In this document: positions 18,526 to 26,978 of the stretch, piece by piece
Layout of the letters: each line of letters begins with the position of its first letter
Position numbering within the stretch: the first letter of the stretch is position 1
Assembly (NCBI RefSeq): GCF_001668625.1
Contig: NZ_LZLJ01000093.1
Location: forward strand, 124,001 to 188,000
Length of the DNA stretch: 64,000 bases
Origin: Mycobacterium sp. 1274756.6
GTDB taxonomy: Bacteria > Actinomycetota > Actinomycetes > Mycobacteriales > Mycobacteriaceae
Direction: 5' to 3'
The notes under the pieces: model-generated
Database searches by the model: none
What the model saw: the letters and a program-made list of their open reading frames with translations, nothing else
Told to the model about the DNA's origin: nothing
Translations under genes and position numbers: made by a program

Positions 18526-19316
18526 CCGTGACGGTCGCGGTGTGGGCGCTGGCTGCCGTCGCGGTGGCCGAGGCCGTCGCGCTGGTGGTGCTGTGGCGGG
18601 TCGGATCGGGTCGGCTGGCGCAGAGCCGCGCGGAGGCCGATCGGCTGCGGCAGCGCTTCGGTGCCCGCTCCCTGCTGCTCTCCGGGGGCCGGGAGGCGGT
18701 CAAAACGGTGTGGCAGACCGCCAACCTGGTGCGCCGGGAGGGGTTCGGCGCCGCGGTGCGCAGCTCCATCGAGGATCTGGCCGGCTGGGCGCAGGTGGAG
18801 CGGCCCGATCTGGCCCGGGTGGCCGGTGACGGCACCGTGGTGTTGCTGTTCACCGACATCGAGGGCTCCACCGCCCTCAACGAGCGCATCGGCGATCGCG
18901 CCTGGGTGAAGCTGATCGCCGCGCACGACAAGCTGGTGCGCGGGCTGGTCGATGACCACGGCGGCCTGGTGGTCAAGGGGCAGGGTGACGGTTTCATGAT
19001 CGCGTTCTCCGCGCCGGAGCCCGCCCTGCGTTGCGCGATCGCGATCCAGGAGTCGTTAGGCTCGCGGCGCAACGGGTTTCGGGTCCGGATCGGGGCGCAC
19101 CTGGGCCGTTCGGTGCGTCGCGGCGACGACCTGTTCGGCCGCAACGTCGCGATGGCCGCGCGGGTGGCCGCCGCTGCTGAGGGCGGCGAGATCCTGGTGA
19201 GCGAGCCGGTGCGCACCGCGCTTGCCGACCTGGACGACATCGACTTCGCCGAGGGCTACGACACCGAGCTGAAGGGCTTCAGCGGCAGCCACCGGCTGTA
19301 TCCGGTGGCGCTTTAG
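18522..19316 (+). CDS. Class III adenylate/guanylate cyclase
   Basis: A 264-residue protein with an N-terminal membrane helix (residues 4-26), a helical linker and a cyclase catalytic domain from about residue 100. The metal-binding aspartates are Asp112 ([10 protein letters not shown]) and Asp156 (KGQGDGF), the purine-contacting lysine is Lys152, and the transition-state pair Asn208 and Arg214 ([10 protein letters not shown]) is present, so the site looks complete. From memory the syntenic M. tuberculosis gene Rv1120c is a truncated cyclase; here the gene is intact. It overlaps the hydrolase stop by four bases and is probably co-transcribed with it. Confidence 0.88.
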   Translation: MTVTVAVWALAAVAVAEAVALVVLWRVGSGRLAQSRAEADRLRQRFGARSLLLSGGREAVKTVWQTANLVRREGFGAAVRSSIEDLAGWAQVERPDLARVAGDGTVVLLFTDIEGSTALNERIGDRAWVKLIAAHDKLVRGLVDDHGGLVVKGQGDGFMIAFSAPEPALRCAIAIQESLGSRRNGFRVRIGAHLGRSVRRGDDLFGRNVAMAARVAAAAEGGEILVSEPVRTALADLDDIDFAEGYDTELKGFSGSHRLYPVAL

Positions 19317-19471
19317 CGTTCCTGGCTTTCGGCCAGCCGCTGGTGGAGTCGGGAGCGGACCTCCTCGGCGGTGTAGGACTTGCGGCGCCGCTGGTCGCGC
19401 GCGACCAGCACCCCACCGGCGGCGACGCCCCCGACACCGGCCAACCCCAGCCACTTCCAGAACTTGCGCAT
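19313..19471 (-). CDS. Small 52-residue membrane-anchored protein
   Basis: An ATG at 19469-19471 opens a 52-codon frame: basic N-terminus MRKFWKW, glycine/valine-rich hydrophobic helix (residues 8-23), then a charged tail ending AESQER. The composition (one membrane helix, positive flanks) argues for a real small protein, and from memory a similarly placed small gene (Rv1119c) exists in M. tuberculosis. Its TAA overlaps the TAG of the convergent cyclase gene. Function unknown. Confidence 0.65.
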   Translation of the reverse strand: MRKFWKWLGLAGVGGVAAGGVLVARDQRRRKSYTAEEVRSRLHQRLAESQER

Positions 19472-19497
19472 GGGCACAGTCTGCCTACAGTGCTGGG

Positions 19498-20193
19498 GTG
19501 ACCGCGAGCACCGTGAGCCTGAGCCGCGCGTTGGACGAGACCCGCACCGGCGACATCTGGCTGTTCCGGGGCAGTTCCGGCCCGGACCGCGCCATCCAGA
19601 CGTTGTCGAACGCCCCGGTGAACCATGTCGGGATGACGGTGGCCATCGACGATCTGCCGCCGCTGATGTGGCATGCCGAACTGGGCCAGAAGCTGCTGGA
19701 CGTGTGGACCGGAACGCATCACCGCGGCGTGCAACTCAACGACGCCCGTGAGGCGGTCGAGCAGTGGATGGGTCGCTACGGGCAGCGGTGCTGGCTGCGG
19801 CAGCTGACGCCCTATGCCACTCGCGCGCAGGAGGATCGGCTGCTGCGGGTCATCGCCCGGATGAACGGCACACCGTTCCCGTCGACCGCGCGGTTGACCG
19901 CCCGGTGGTTTCGGGGCCGGCTGCCGGCGCCCGACGATTGGACCCGCGGAATCCCGTTCGTGGACAAGAAGGTTCGGGAGGTCTCCCAGCGACGCAAGGC
20001 GCGCCGGCGCGACACCGGACTCCGCAGCGCCTACTGCGCGGAGACGGTCGCGATCACCTATGAGGAGATGGGGTTGATCGACACCGGCAAGGATTCGAGC
20101 TGGTTCGACCCGGGCACGTTCTGGAGTGGCGACCTCCTGCCGCTGGTGCCGGGTTACCGGCTGGGCGCCGAGATCGAGGTGCTGGCACGCTGA
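19498..20193 (+). CDS. Permuted papain-fold (YiiX-like) hydrolase candidate
   Basis: A 231-residue protein with two signals of the permuted NlpC/P60 (YiiX/YaeF) fold: an N-terminal histidine in NHVGMTVA (His43) preceded by GDIWLFRG, and a C-terminal cysteine in SAYCAETVA (Cys180). In this superfamily the order of catalytic residues is reversed compared with classic NlpC/P60. No signal peptide is visible, so a cell-wall role is not assured; members may act on amide or ester bonds of lipids or peptides. The start is the GTG at 19498, divergent from the 52-residue gene. The 3' end overlaps the convergent transporter gene by 40 bases. Confidence 0.65.
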   Translation: MTASTVSLSRALDETRTGDIWLFRGSSGPDRAIQTLSNAPVNHVGMTVAIDDLPPLMWHAELGQKLLDVWTGTHHRGVQLNDAREAVEQWMGRYGQRCWLRQLTPYATRAQEDRLLRVIARMNGTPFPSTARLTARWFRGRLPAPDDWTRGIPFVDKKVREVSQRRKARRRDTGLRSAYCAETVAITYEEMGLIDTGKDSSWFDPGTFWSGDLLPLVPGYRLGAEIEVLAR

Positions 20194-21395
20194 TCGGCGA
20201 CCGCGGACCGCTCCGCGGCGCCTGACCGCGCCATCTCCGCCGCCCAGATCGCGGTGCCGAGCACCGGGAACGCCGCACCCAGCAGGCACACCGCACCCCA
20301 GCCGAAGGCGCCGTAGATCACCGCGGATGCCACACTGCCCACCGAGCCGGCGGCGAAGTAGCTGGTCATGTAGGCGGTGTTGAGCCGGCTGCGCGCCTCG
20401 GGGCGAAGCGGGTAGAACACGCTCTGGTTGGTGATGTGGGTGCCCTGGATCCCCAGGTCCAGCAGCGCCACCCCCACCGCCAGCGCCACCACGTGGGCTT
20501 CGCCGATCCACAGCAGCAGAAAGCTCAGCGCGGTCAGCGCCACGAACGCCCCGGTCTGGACCTGCGCGTAGCCGCGGTCGGCCAGCGCGCCGGCGAATTT
20601 GGCGGCGACCGCCCCGGCGACACCGAACAGGGTGAACAGCCCGATCTTGGTGTCCGACCAGTGGTAGTTCCCGCCGGCGAGGATGAACCCGACGCTGGTC
20701 CAGAACACCCCGAAGCAGGCGTAGGTGAGCATGCCGTACCACATCCGCAGCCGCAGCACCGGCTCCTCGCGGACGATCTCGACGACCGAGGCGAGCAGCT
20801 TGCCGTAGCTCATGCGCACCTCGGGGGCGCGCACCGGCAGGGTGCGCACCAGCGCGCAGGCGACCACCATGAGCACCGCGGCGACGACGAAGACCGCGCG
20901 CCAGCCGGCGGCACCGGCGATCAGGCCGGCGACCACCCGGGACAGCAGGATCCCCAGCAGCAGGCCGGTCATGACGCTGCCGATGACCCGGCCGCGCTCC
21001 TCCTCGTAGGCCAGGGTGGCGGCGAACGGAACCAGCACCTGCCCGACCACCGAGCCGAGCCCGACCAGGATCGCGGCCGCGGCCAGCACCGGCCAGCTCG
21101 GGGCGAACGCCATGGCCAGCAGGCAGCCGGCGGTGGCGACGAGCATCACGGTCAGCAGCCGGCGTCGCTCCATCAGGTCCCCGAGCGGCACCAACAGCGC
21201 CAGGCCGATGGCGTAGCCGACCTGGCTGGCGGTGACGATCAGCCCGACGCTGGTCGTCGACGCGCCGAAGTGGTCGGCGATGGTGCCGACCAGCGGTTGG
21301 GCGTAGTAGCTGTTGGCCACCACCAGCCCGGAGGTGATCGCCATGACCAGGACCAGGCGGCGATCCATGCGGGGGGCGGTGGTGTTGCGGGACAT
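20154..21395 (-). CDS. MFS transporter
   Basis: A 413-residue major facilitator with twelve predicted helices. The loop-2 motif appears as PLGDLMERRRLLTV (motif A: GD..RR..L). It starts MSRNTTAPRMDRRLVLVMAITSG; the ATG at 21395 is preferred, with GGGGAG about ten bases upstream, and an ATG three codons earlier is an alternative. It is divergent from a LysR regulator, the usual arrangement for a regulated exporter. The substrate is unknown; drug or small-metabolite efflux is a guess. Confidence 0.85.
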   Translation of the reverse strand: MSRNTTAPRMDRRLVLVMAITSGLVVANSYYAQPLVGTIADHFGASTTSVGLIVTASQVGYAIGLALLVPLGDLMERRRLLTVMLVATAGCLLAMAFAPSWPVLAAAAILVGLGSVVGQVLVPFAATLAYEEERGRVIGSVMTGLLLGILLSRVVAGLIAGAAGWRAVFVVAAVLMVVACALVRTLPVRAPEVRMSYGKLLASVVEIVREEPVLRLRMWYGMLTYACFGVFWTSVGFILAGGNYHWSDTKIGLFTLFGVAGAVAAKFAGALADRGYAQVQTGAFVALTALSFLLLWIGEAHVVALAVGVALLDLGIQGTHITNQSVFYPLRPEARSRLNTAYMTSYFAAGSVGSVASAVIYGAFGWGAVCLLGAAFPVLGTAIWAAEMARSGAAERSAVADQRASTSISAPSR

Positions 21396-21430
21396 GCGAC
21401 CCATGCTCCCCGCCCGCAACTTTGATGTAA

Positions 21431-21459
21431 AACAACTCAATCTTGTGGATTTAACAACT
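21431..21459. promoter_or_regulatory. Direct repeat AACAACT x2 in the MFS-LysR divergent promoter
   Basis: AACAACT occurs at 21431-21437 and 21453-21459, start-to-start 22 bases, about two helical turns. TTGTGGATTTAACAA at 21444-21458 adds an inverted TTGT/ACAA. The 75-base divergent gap is strikingly AT-rich for this genome. This fits a LysR operator controlling both genes. Confidence 0.5.
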
Positions 21460-21470
21460 AACATTTATTT

Positions 21471-22364
21471 ATGGACGTCAGGCAGCTGCAGCACTTCGTC
21501 GCGGTCGCCGAAACCGGACATTTCACTCAGGCCGCCGCCGAGCTGCACATCTCCCAGTCGGGCCTCAGCGCTTCGGTGCGCGCCCTGGAGCGGGAGTTGG
21601 GGGTGGCGGTCTTCGAGCGGACCACTCGCTCGGTCGTGCTGACCGCGGCGGGGCGGGTGCTGCTCGAGCATGCCCGCCGGGTGTTGCGGGCGGTCGAGGC
21701 CGCCGAGGCGGCGGTGGCCGCGGTGCGCGACCCGGAGGCCGGCCAGCTGGCGTTGGGAGTGGTGCAGACCTTCACCGCGGTGGACCTGCCGGCCACGATC
21801 GCGCGCCTGCACGCCCGCCATCCCGGCGTGCAGGTGCTGTTGCGTGAGGCGCCGACCCTGGATCTGCTGGCCGCGCTCGACGACGGCGACCTGGATCTGG
21901 CGTTCGTGGCCCTCGACGCCGCCCCGCTGCCCGCCCGGCTGGTGGCGCTGCGCGACTACCCGGAGGATCTGGTGCTCGTCGTCGGTGACGAACACCCCCT
22001 GGCCACGCGCGCCACCGTGGCGCTGCCGGAGTTGGCCGATCAGCCGTTCGTGGAGTTCCAGGCCGGCCTGGGGTTGCAGACCGCGGTCGAGGCGCTGTTC
22101 GCCGAGGCCGCGGTGGCGCGGCGGATCGCGTTTCGCACCAGCCAGATGGATCAGGCGCTGAGCCTGGTGCGGCACGGGCTGGGGGTGGCGGTCGTTCCCG
22201 AACCGGTGGCCCGGCTCAGTGCGCTGCCGGTCGTGCGGCTGGCGCCGGTCGGGGCGGCCGGCGAGCCCCCGACCCGCCGGCTGGCGCTGGCCGGCCGGAC
22301 CGCGGTGCCCACCAACCCCGCGGCGCGGGCGTTTCTGTCGCTGCTGCCGGGCGGTTCGGGCTAG
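21471..22364 (+). CDS. LysR-family transcriptional regulator
   Basis: A 297-residue LysR regulator: N-terminal winged helix (residues 1-60, MDVRQLQHFVAVAETGHFTQ and SQSGLSASVRALERELG), linker helix and a C-terminal effector-binding domain. It begins with ATG immediately after an AT-rich region and has no clear Shine-Dalgarno, so it may be leaderless. It is divergent from the MFS transporter, which it most likely regulates. Its stop overlaps the stop of the convergent OsmC gene. Inducer unknown. Confidence 0.9.
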   Translation: MDVRQLQHFVAVAETGHFTQAAAELHISQSGLSASVRALERELGVAVFERTTRSVVLTAAGRVLLEHARRVLRAVEAAEAAVAAVRDPEAGQLALGVVQTFTAVDLPATIARLHARHPGVQVLLREAPTLDLLAALDDGDLDLAFVALDAAPLPARLVALRDYPEDLVLVVGDEHPLATRATVALPELADQPFVEFQAGLGLQTAVEALFAEAAVARRIAFRTSQMDQALSLVRHGLGVAVVPEPVARLSALPVVRLAPVGAAGEPPTRRLALAGRTAVPTNPAARAFLSLLPGGSG

Positions 22365-22873
22365 CGGGTTTCCAGCGTGGTGCGCACCGGGGTCGGGTTG
22401 CGGGTCAGATCCAACACCGGGCAGTGCGCCTCGACCGCCTCGTGCAGTTCCCGGTAACGCTCGGGGGTTTCCGGGCCGCTCACCGTCACGACCACCCGGA
22501 CCTCGTTGAATCCGGCACGAACCGCGTCGTCGAACCCGAAGAAGCCGCGCACGTCCAGGTCGCCTTCGGCGCGGGCGGTGATGTCCTCGACCGCGATGCC
22601 GAGTTTCTCCGCCCAGAACCGCCAGGTGACCACCTGGCAGGACAGCAGGGACGCCAGGTAGTACTCGACCGGGTTGGGGGCGGTGTTCTCCCCGCCGAGG
22701 GCGGGCGGCTCGTCGACCTCGATGCGGTACTTGCCCAGGGTGACGGTGCTGGCCACCGCGTCGTGGGCGATCGCCTCGGCCTTGAACACCGCCTGCGCGT
22801 TGGCCGGGTCGGCGGTCACGGCCGCCTCGGTGCCGGCGATCAGATCGGCGATGTGGTTCGTTGAGGTGGTCAC
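22361..22873 (-). CDS. OsmC family protein
   Basis: A 170-residue OsmC/Ohr-superfamily protein. The two redox-active cysteines are Cys79 (SLLSCQV) and Cys151 (EAHCPVLDLTRN), the positions used for reduction of organic hydroperoxides. The GTG at 22873 follows GGAGGG at a good distance. The spacing in this subfamily is that of OsmC-like rather than classic Ohr proteins, so the natural substrate is uncertain. It lies 36 bases downstream of the isochorismatase-like gene on the same strand. Confidence 0.85.
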   Translation of the reverse strand: MTTSTNHIADLIAGTEAAVTADPANAQAVFKAEAIAHDAVASTVTLGKYRIEVDEPPALGGENTAPNPVEYYLASLLSCQVVTWRFWAEKLGIAVEDITARAEGDLDVRGFFGFDDAVRAGFNEVRVVVTVSGPETPERYRELHEAVEAHCPVLDLTRNPTPVRTTLETR

Positions 22874-22909
22874 TGATTCACCCTCCCTGTTGGTTCGGCA
22901 GAGCGTAAT

Positions 22910-23590
22910 TCAGCCACCCGCGATCTGCACGCCCGGCCCGGCGCCCGGGGGCACGGTGCCGGCGAGCGCGCGCGTCACCTCTACCGCGGTGCGCAGCGAG
23001 ACGCCGATGCCGGCCAGGTCGGCGAGCCGCTCGGGGCTGGTCTGCGAGACCGCGTCGGTGACCAGCACGGTGCGCAGGTCACGCTCGCTGCCGTCGAACA
23101 GGGTGGCGCGGGGGCAGTTCGGCAGGTTGCAGCCGGCGACGACGACCGTGTCGCAGTCATGCTGCGCCAGCCAGTTGGCCAGCCCGGTGCGGTGGAACGC
23201 ACTCCAGCGGGGTTTGAAGACCACCACTTCACGCTCACCGACCGGTTGCACTCCCCCGGCCAGCAGAGTGGCGGCATCCAGCTGGGTGGCCGGCGGCGCG
23301 ACGCCCGCGGCGATCTCCGCGCCATCTGTTCCGGGTGCGGCGATCCGCGCACCGGCTTCGATGGCGCCGCGGCGGGGCAGGTCAACGTCCGAGCCACCCG
23401 GCTCGTACAACCGGACGATGTGGGCGATCGGCCGGCGCGCCGCGCGAAAGGCAGCGGCCAGCGTCGCTACGGCGGGCACCACCGCGCTAGTGCCCGGGAT
23501 CGGCGCCACGCCGTCGTCGAGGAAGTCGCGCTGCAGATCGATCACCAGCAACGCGGCGGTGTCCCACTGCGGGCCGGTGTAATCGATCAT
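22910..23590 (-). CDS. Isochorismatase-like cysteine hydrolase
   Basis: A 226-residue member of the isochorismatase-like superfamily. The catalytic triad can be assigned as Asp18 (VIDLQRDF), Lys126 (FKPRWSAFHRT) and Cys159 (CNLPNCPRATLFDG). Related enzymes are nicotinamidases and N-carbamoyl or amide hydrolases; the sequence does not choose among them. GGGAGGG lies just upstream of the ATG at 23590. It lies between the OsmC gene and a small membrane protein, all on the same strand. Confidence 0.85.
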   Translation of the reverse strand: MIDYTGPQWDTAALLVIDLQRDFLDDGVAPIPGTSAVVPAVATLAAAFRAARRPIAHIVRLYEPGGSDVDLPRRGAIEAGARIAAPGTDGAEIAAGVAPPATQLDAATLLAGGVQPVGEREVVVFKPRWSAFHRTGLANWLAQHDCDTVVVAGCNLPNCPRATLFDGSERDLRTVLVTDAVSQTSPERLADLAGIGVSLRTAVEVTRALAGTVPPGAGPGVQIAGG

Positions 23591-23608
23591 CCGCGTCCCT
23601 CCCTCTGC

Positions 23609-23923
23609 TCAGCGTCGTTTGGCGCCGGCGGGCAGCGCGGCCCACCGGGCCGGGGGGCGCTGGCGCGCCAAGCGCTGCAACTGAAGTACGACACCAGCCG
23701 GGATCCGGGCAGGTGCGGGTCGGCGCCCGCCACGCAGCGACACCAGCACCCCGGCACCGACCGCGAGCGGCGCCCGCACCGCGTCCGCCCACCGCTGCAC
23801 CCGGCGGCGCTTTCTGCGCACGGTGAGCGCAACGCGGCATCCGACGATCACCGCGGCGGAAACCACCAGAATCCACAGCACGGCCGCCACGAGATAGATC
23901 GCCTCGACCGCCGCCATGTCCAC
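23609..23923 (-). CDS. Small membrane protein, uncharacterised
   Basis: A frame of about 104 residues with one strong membrane helix (AIYLVAAVLWILVVSAAVIVG) followed by a very basic stretch (VRRKRRRVQRW) and an Arg/Pro-rich tail. The positive-inside pattern supports a real membrane protein. It ends 18 bases before the isochorismatase-like gene. Starts are GTG 23923 or ATG 23917, neither with a good ribosome binding site. I do not recognise a family; the arginine-rich C-terminus could partly be a high-GC artefact. Confidence 0.5.
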   Translation of the reverse strand: MDMAAVEAIYLVAAVLWILVVSAAVIVGCRVALTVRRKRRRVQRWADAVRAPLAVGAGVLVSLRGGRRPAPARIPAGVVLQLQRLARQRPPARWAALPAGAKRR

Positions 23924-24094
23924 GAGGGTGCGCGATGGCCGTCACGTTGCGGTCACGGCCGGGACACACCTGGTGATCGGCTTTCCGGAAGTGACGCGGT
24001 GCGCTGCCCCGCTGGACCGGGCCGTGCCCTAGCCGTCGCGGCGACGGGCGACCTGACGGCGCGAACGCCCCCCTTTCCCCGATAGCCTGATGCG

Positions 24095-24505
24095 ATGGAT
24101 CCGGTGCTGGACGACGGCCCCTTCTACCACGGCACCAAGGCCGAACTGGCGGTCGGAGAGCTGCTCACCGCGGGCTTTCGCTCCAACTACCGGCCCGAAA
24201 TCACCATGAACCACATCTATTTCACCGCCGTGCGCGACGGCGCCGGGCTGGCTGCCGAACTAGCGGCCGGACCCGGCACCCCACGGGTGTACCTGGTCGA
24301 ACCGACCGGTGCGTTCGAGAACGACCCGAACGTCACCGACAAGAAGTTCCCCGGCAATCCGACCCGCTCCTACCGCAGCACAGAGCCACTCCGGGTCCTC
24401 GCCGAAGTCCACGACTGGCCGCGACTGTCGCCCGCGGCCCTCCAGGACTGGCGCGACCGGCTGGCCGCGTTGCGCGCGGAGGAGCGCGACGAGATCATCA
24501 ACTGA
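24095..24505 (+). CDS. arr: Rifamycin ADP-ribosyltransferase (Arr family)
   Basis: A 136-residue enzyme that inactivates rifampicin by ADP-ribosylation using NAD. It matches the M. smegmatis Arr pattern, including HGTKAEL, MNHIY and DPNVTDKK followed by PGNPTRSYR. The three active-site residues known in that enzyme, His, Tyr and Asp, fall at His12, Tyr42 and Asp77. A TAGCCT hexamer lies six bases before the ATG with no Shine-Dalgarno, so the transcript may be leaderless. It stands alone between unrelated genes. It predicts intrinsic reduced rifampicin susceptibility. Confidence 0.92.
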   Translation: MDPVLDDGPFYHGTKAELAVGELLTAGFRSNYRPEITMNHIYFTAVRDGAGLAAELAAGPGTPRVYLVEPTGAFENDPNVTDKKFPGNPTRSYRSTEPLRVLAEVHDWPRLSPAALQDWRDRLAALRAEERDEIIN

Positions 24506-24529
24506 CGAACCATCGGCGCTGGCGATAAC

Positions 24530-24606
24530 CCCTGAAATCGACGTCCAAATGGACGTATAGGCGGAAAAAATCGGTCTTTTGCGCCGTCACCGTGTCGATT
24601 TCAGGG
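24530..24606. repeat. 77-bp palindromic element with nested hairpin
   Basis: Outer 13-base arms are perfect: CCCTGAAATCGAC at 24530-24542 and its complement at 24594-24606. Nested inside is ACGTCC-AAAT-GGACGT at 24541-24556, and GGCGG/GCGCCG bases partly pair further in. The interior has an A6 run, unusual here. It lies in the convergent gap between arr and ychF (24506-24733), which holds nothing else recognisable. It could terminate both genes or be a small repeat element. Confidence 0.7.
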
Positions 24607-24733
24607 ATGACCAGCCCTGACCAGCGGGACTCGCCGACAAAGCGACCTCGACACGGTCAACCGACAAACGACAAGCGCCCCGGCGCGGTTACGCGCACGT
24701 CAACGGAGTGATCGCGGCGATGCGCAGATCCGC

Positions 24734-25807
24734 CTACACGTTGAACCGGAACTCCACCACGTCCCCGTCGGCCATCACGTAGTCCTTGCCCTCCATCCGC
24801 ACCTTGCCCGCCGCCTTGGCCGCGGCCATCGACCCAGCCTCGACCAGGTCGTCGAAGGAGACCGTCTCGGCTTTGATGAAGCCCTTCTCGAAATCGGTGT
24901 GGATGACCCCGGCGGCCTTCGGCGCGGTGTCGCCCTGCCGGATGGTCCAGGCCCGCGCCTCCTTCGGCCCGGCGGTCAGGAAGGTCTGCAACCGCAGCGT
25001 GTGGAATCCGGCCCGCGCCAACGCGTCCAGGCCGCGTTCGGTCTGCCCGATCGACTCCAGCAACTCCATCGCCGACTCGTCGTCGAGTTCGACGAGCTCG
25101 GACTCGATCTTGGCGTCGAGGAAGACCGCGTCGGCCGGGGCGACCAGCTCGCGCAGCTCCGCGATCCGCGCCTCGTCGGTCAGCACCGCCTCGTCGGCGT
25201 TGAACACGTACAGGAACGGCTTGCCGGTCAGCAGGTTCAACTCCCGCAGCAAGGTGGTGTCGACACCGGCGGCGAACAGCGTCGTGCCGCCGTCGAGCAC
25301 CTTCTGGGCGGCCAGCGCCGCCTCATAGACCGGCCGGCGGTCCTTGTGGGTGCGGGCCTCCTTCTCCAGCCGGCCCAGCGCCCGCTCAAGGGTCTGCAGG
25401 TCGGCCAGGATCAGCTCGGTGGCGATGACCTCGATGTCGGCCTTCGGGTCGACCTTGCCGTCGACGTGGGTGACGTCGTCGTCGGAGAACACCCGCACCA
25501 CCTGGCAGATCGCGTCGCACTCGCGGATGTTGGCCAGGAACTTGTTGCCCAGCCCAGCCCCCTCCGAGGCGCCTTTGACGATGCCGGCGATGTCGACGAA
25601 CGTCACCGGCGCCGGCAGGACCCGTTCGGAGCCGAAGATCTCCGCCAGCTTCCCCAGCCGCGGATCGGGTAGCGGCACCACGCCCTCGTTGGGTTCGATG
25701 GTGGCGAACGGGTAGTTCGCGGCCAGCACGTCGTTGCGGGTCAAGGCGTTGAACAATGTCGACTTGCCCACGTTGGGCAGTCCCACGATCCCCAGGCTCA
25801 AGCTCAC
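24734..25807 (-). CDS. ychF: Ribosome-binding ATPase YchF (OLA1 family)
   Basis: A 357-residue Obg-related P-loop protein. The G1 loop is GLPNVGKST (residues 8-16) and G3 is DIAGIVKGAS; the usual NKxD is replaced by a NADE-type motif (FNADEA), which in this family gives ATP rather than GTP preference. A coiled-coil region and the C-terminal TGS domain (ending DYVMADGDVVEFRFNV) follow. It associates with ribosomes. The GTG at 25807 is the start. It corresponds in position to Rv1112 and is divergent from the DUF6542-type gene. Confidence 0.96.
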   Translation of the reverse strand: MSLSLGIVGLPNVGKSTLFNALTRNDVLAANYPFATIEPNEGVVPLPDPRLGKLAEIFGSERVLPAPVTFVDIAGIVKGASEGAGLGNKFLANIRECDAICQVVRVFSDDDVTHVDGKVDPKADIEVIATELILADLQTLERALGRLEKEARTHKDRRPVYEAALAAQKVLDGGTTLFAAGVDTTLLRELNLLTGKPFLYVFNADEAVLTDEARIAELRELVAPADAVFLDAKIESELVELDDESAMELLESIGQTERGLDALARAGFHTLRLQTFLTAGPKEARAWTIRQGDTAPKAAGVIHTDFEKGFIKAETVSFDDLVEAGSMAAAKAAGKVRMEGKDYVMADGDVVEFRFNV

Positions 25808-25925
25808 AGGGACCAGAGTCTATCGGTCCGACGCCGGTGTCCTCTGCCGCCGGCGGGCTGGGGTGTGCGCCACACCTGAGGCCTCGATGCGGCGTCACCG
25901 CCCGCCCAGCCGGTACGGTCTACCT

Positions 25926-26960
25926 GTGTCAGCACAGCGTGCCCGGTGGGCGGTGCCCGCCGATCACCGTTCCATCCACCCCGGTGTCGCCGGGGTTCCG
26001 TGGTGGGCAGCGGTGCTCATGGCCGCGACGATGACGCTGATCGGCTTCGGGTTCGACGCCACCACCGGCGGCAAGCAACTCAGCGGAATCTTCGCCACCT
26101 TCTACGTCCTCGGCTGTGTCGGCGCCGTCCTCGCGGTGCGCCAGTCGGGGGTGTTCACCGCGGTCATCCAGCCGCCGCTGATCCTGTTCTGCGCCGTGCC
26201 CGGCGCGTACTTCGTGTTCCACGGGTCGAGCTACGGCGGGCTGCGCAACCTACTGATCAACTGCGGTTACCCGCTGATCGAGCGGTTCCCGCTGATGCTG
26301 TTCACCTCCGCGCTGGTGCTGCTGATCGGTGTGATCCGCTGGCTGCTGCGGCTGACCTCCCCGGCCACAACGGCCGATGTTCCCGCCGAGGAGACCCCCT
26401 CGGCGAGCCCACTGGCGGGGATCGCGGCGAAGCTGCGCTCGATCTGGGGTGGCGGCGCCGAACCCACCTCGACGGGCCGCCGGGTGCGCCGCCACACCCT
26501 CGACCGGTCGGCCGACGAACCGCCCAGCCGCCGACGCCGGCCCCGCCCCGACGCCGCTGAGCGGCCGGCCCGGAGTCGTCGTCCCCGCCCACCGGTCGAC
26601 GAGACTGCCGACGCCCGCGCCGAGCGGCGGCGCCGGCAACGCACCCGGGACACCGCCGGCACCGCCGAGCGGTCCCGTCGGCCACGGCCACGCCGTCAGT
26701 ACGACCCGACCGAGGCGGTGCCGCCGCCGCGTCGCCGCCCCGCCCCCCGCGAGATGCCGCGGGAACCGCGCACCGGCGGCTACGAGCGACGCACCGGCCG
26801 TTACGACTCCGCCTCGGAATGGGCGCCGCCGCCGCGCCGCCCGCGCGTGCCCACCCCGGCCGACAACGGCACCCACCACCCGGTTTCCCGGGTCCGATAC
26901 CGAGGGGCGCCCGAACCGCGCTCGACGCGCGGCGCCGACGCCTGGGAATTCGACATCTGA
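25926..26960 (+). CDS. Membrane protein with basic Arg/Pro-rich tail (DUF6542-like)
   Basis: A 344-residue protein: four hydrophobic segments in residues 20-140 (for example VLMAATMTLIGFGFD and LFTSALVLLIGVIRWLL), then about 190 residues rich in arginine and proline, probably disordered in the cytoplasm. The GTG at 25926 is chosen because upstream codons overlap ychF and are not conserved-looking. The N-terminal domain resembles the actinobacterial DUF6542 family, and the gene occupies the place of Rv1111c. Function unknown; the basic tail could contact nucleic acid or acidic lipids. Confidence 0.75.
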   Translation: MSAQRARWAVPADHRSIHPGVAGVPWWAAVLMAATMTLIGFGFDATTGGKQLSGIFATFYVLGCVGAVLAVRQSGVFTAVIQPPLILFCAVPGAYFVFHGSSYGGLRNLLINCGYPLIERFPLMLFTSALVLLIGVIRWLLRLTSPATTADVPAEETPSASPLAGIAAKLRSIWGGGAEPTSTGRRVRRHTLDRSADEPPSRRRRPRPDAAERPARSRRPRPPVDETADARAERRRRQRTRDTAGTAERSRRPRPRRQYDPTEAVPPPRRRPAPREMPREPRTGGYERRTGRYDSASEWAPPPRRPRVPTPADNGTHHPVSRVRYRGAPEPRSTRGADAWEFDI

Positions 26961-26978
26961 GCCGCTCGACCGGTTCAG

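Noticed and set aside
24530..24606. Possible insertion sequence remnant
   Set aside because: No transposase-like coding and no flanking direct repeats were seen; it is kept only as a palindromic element.
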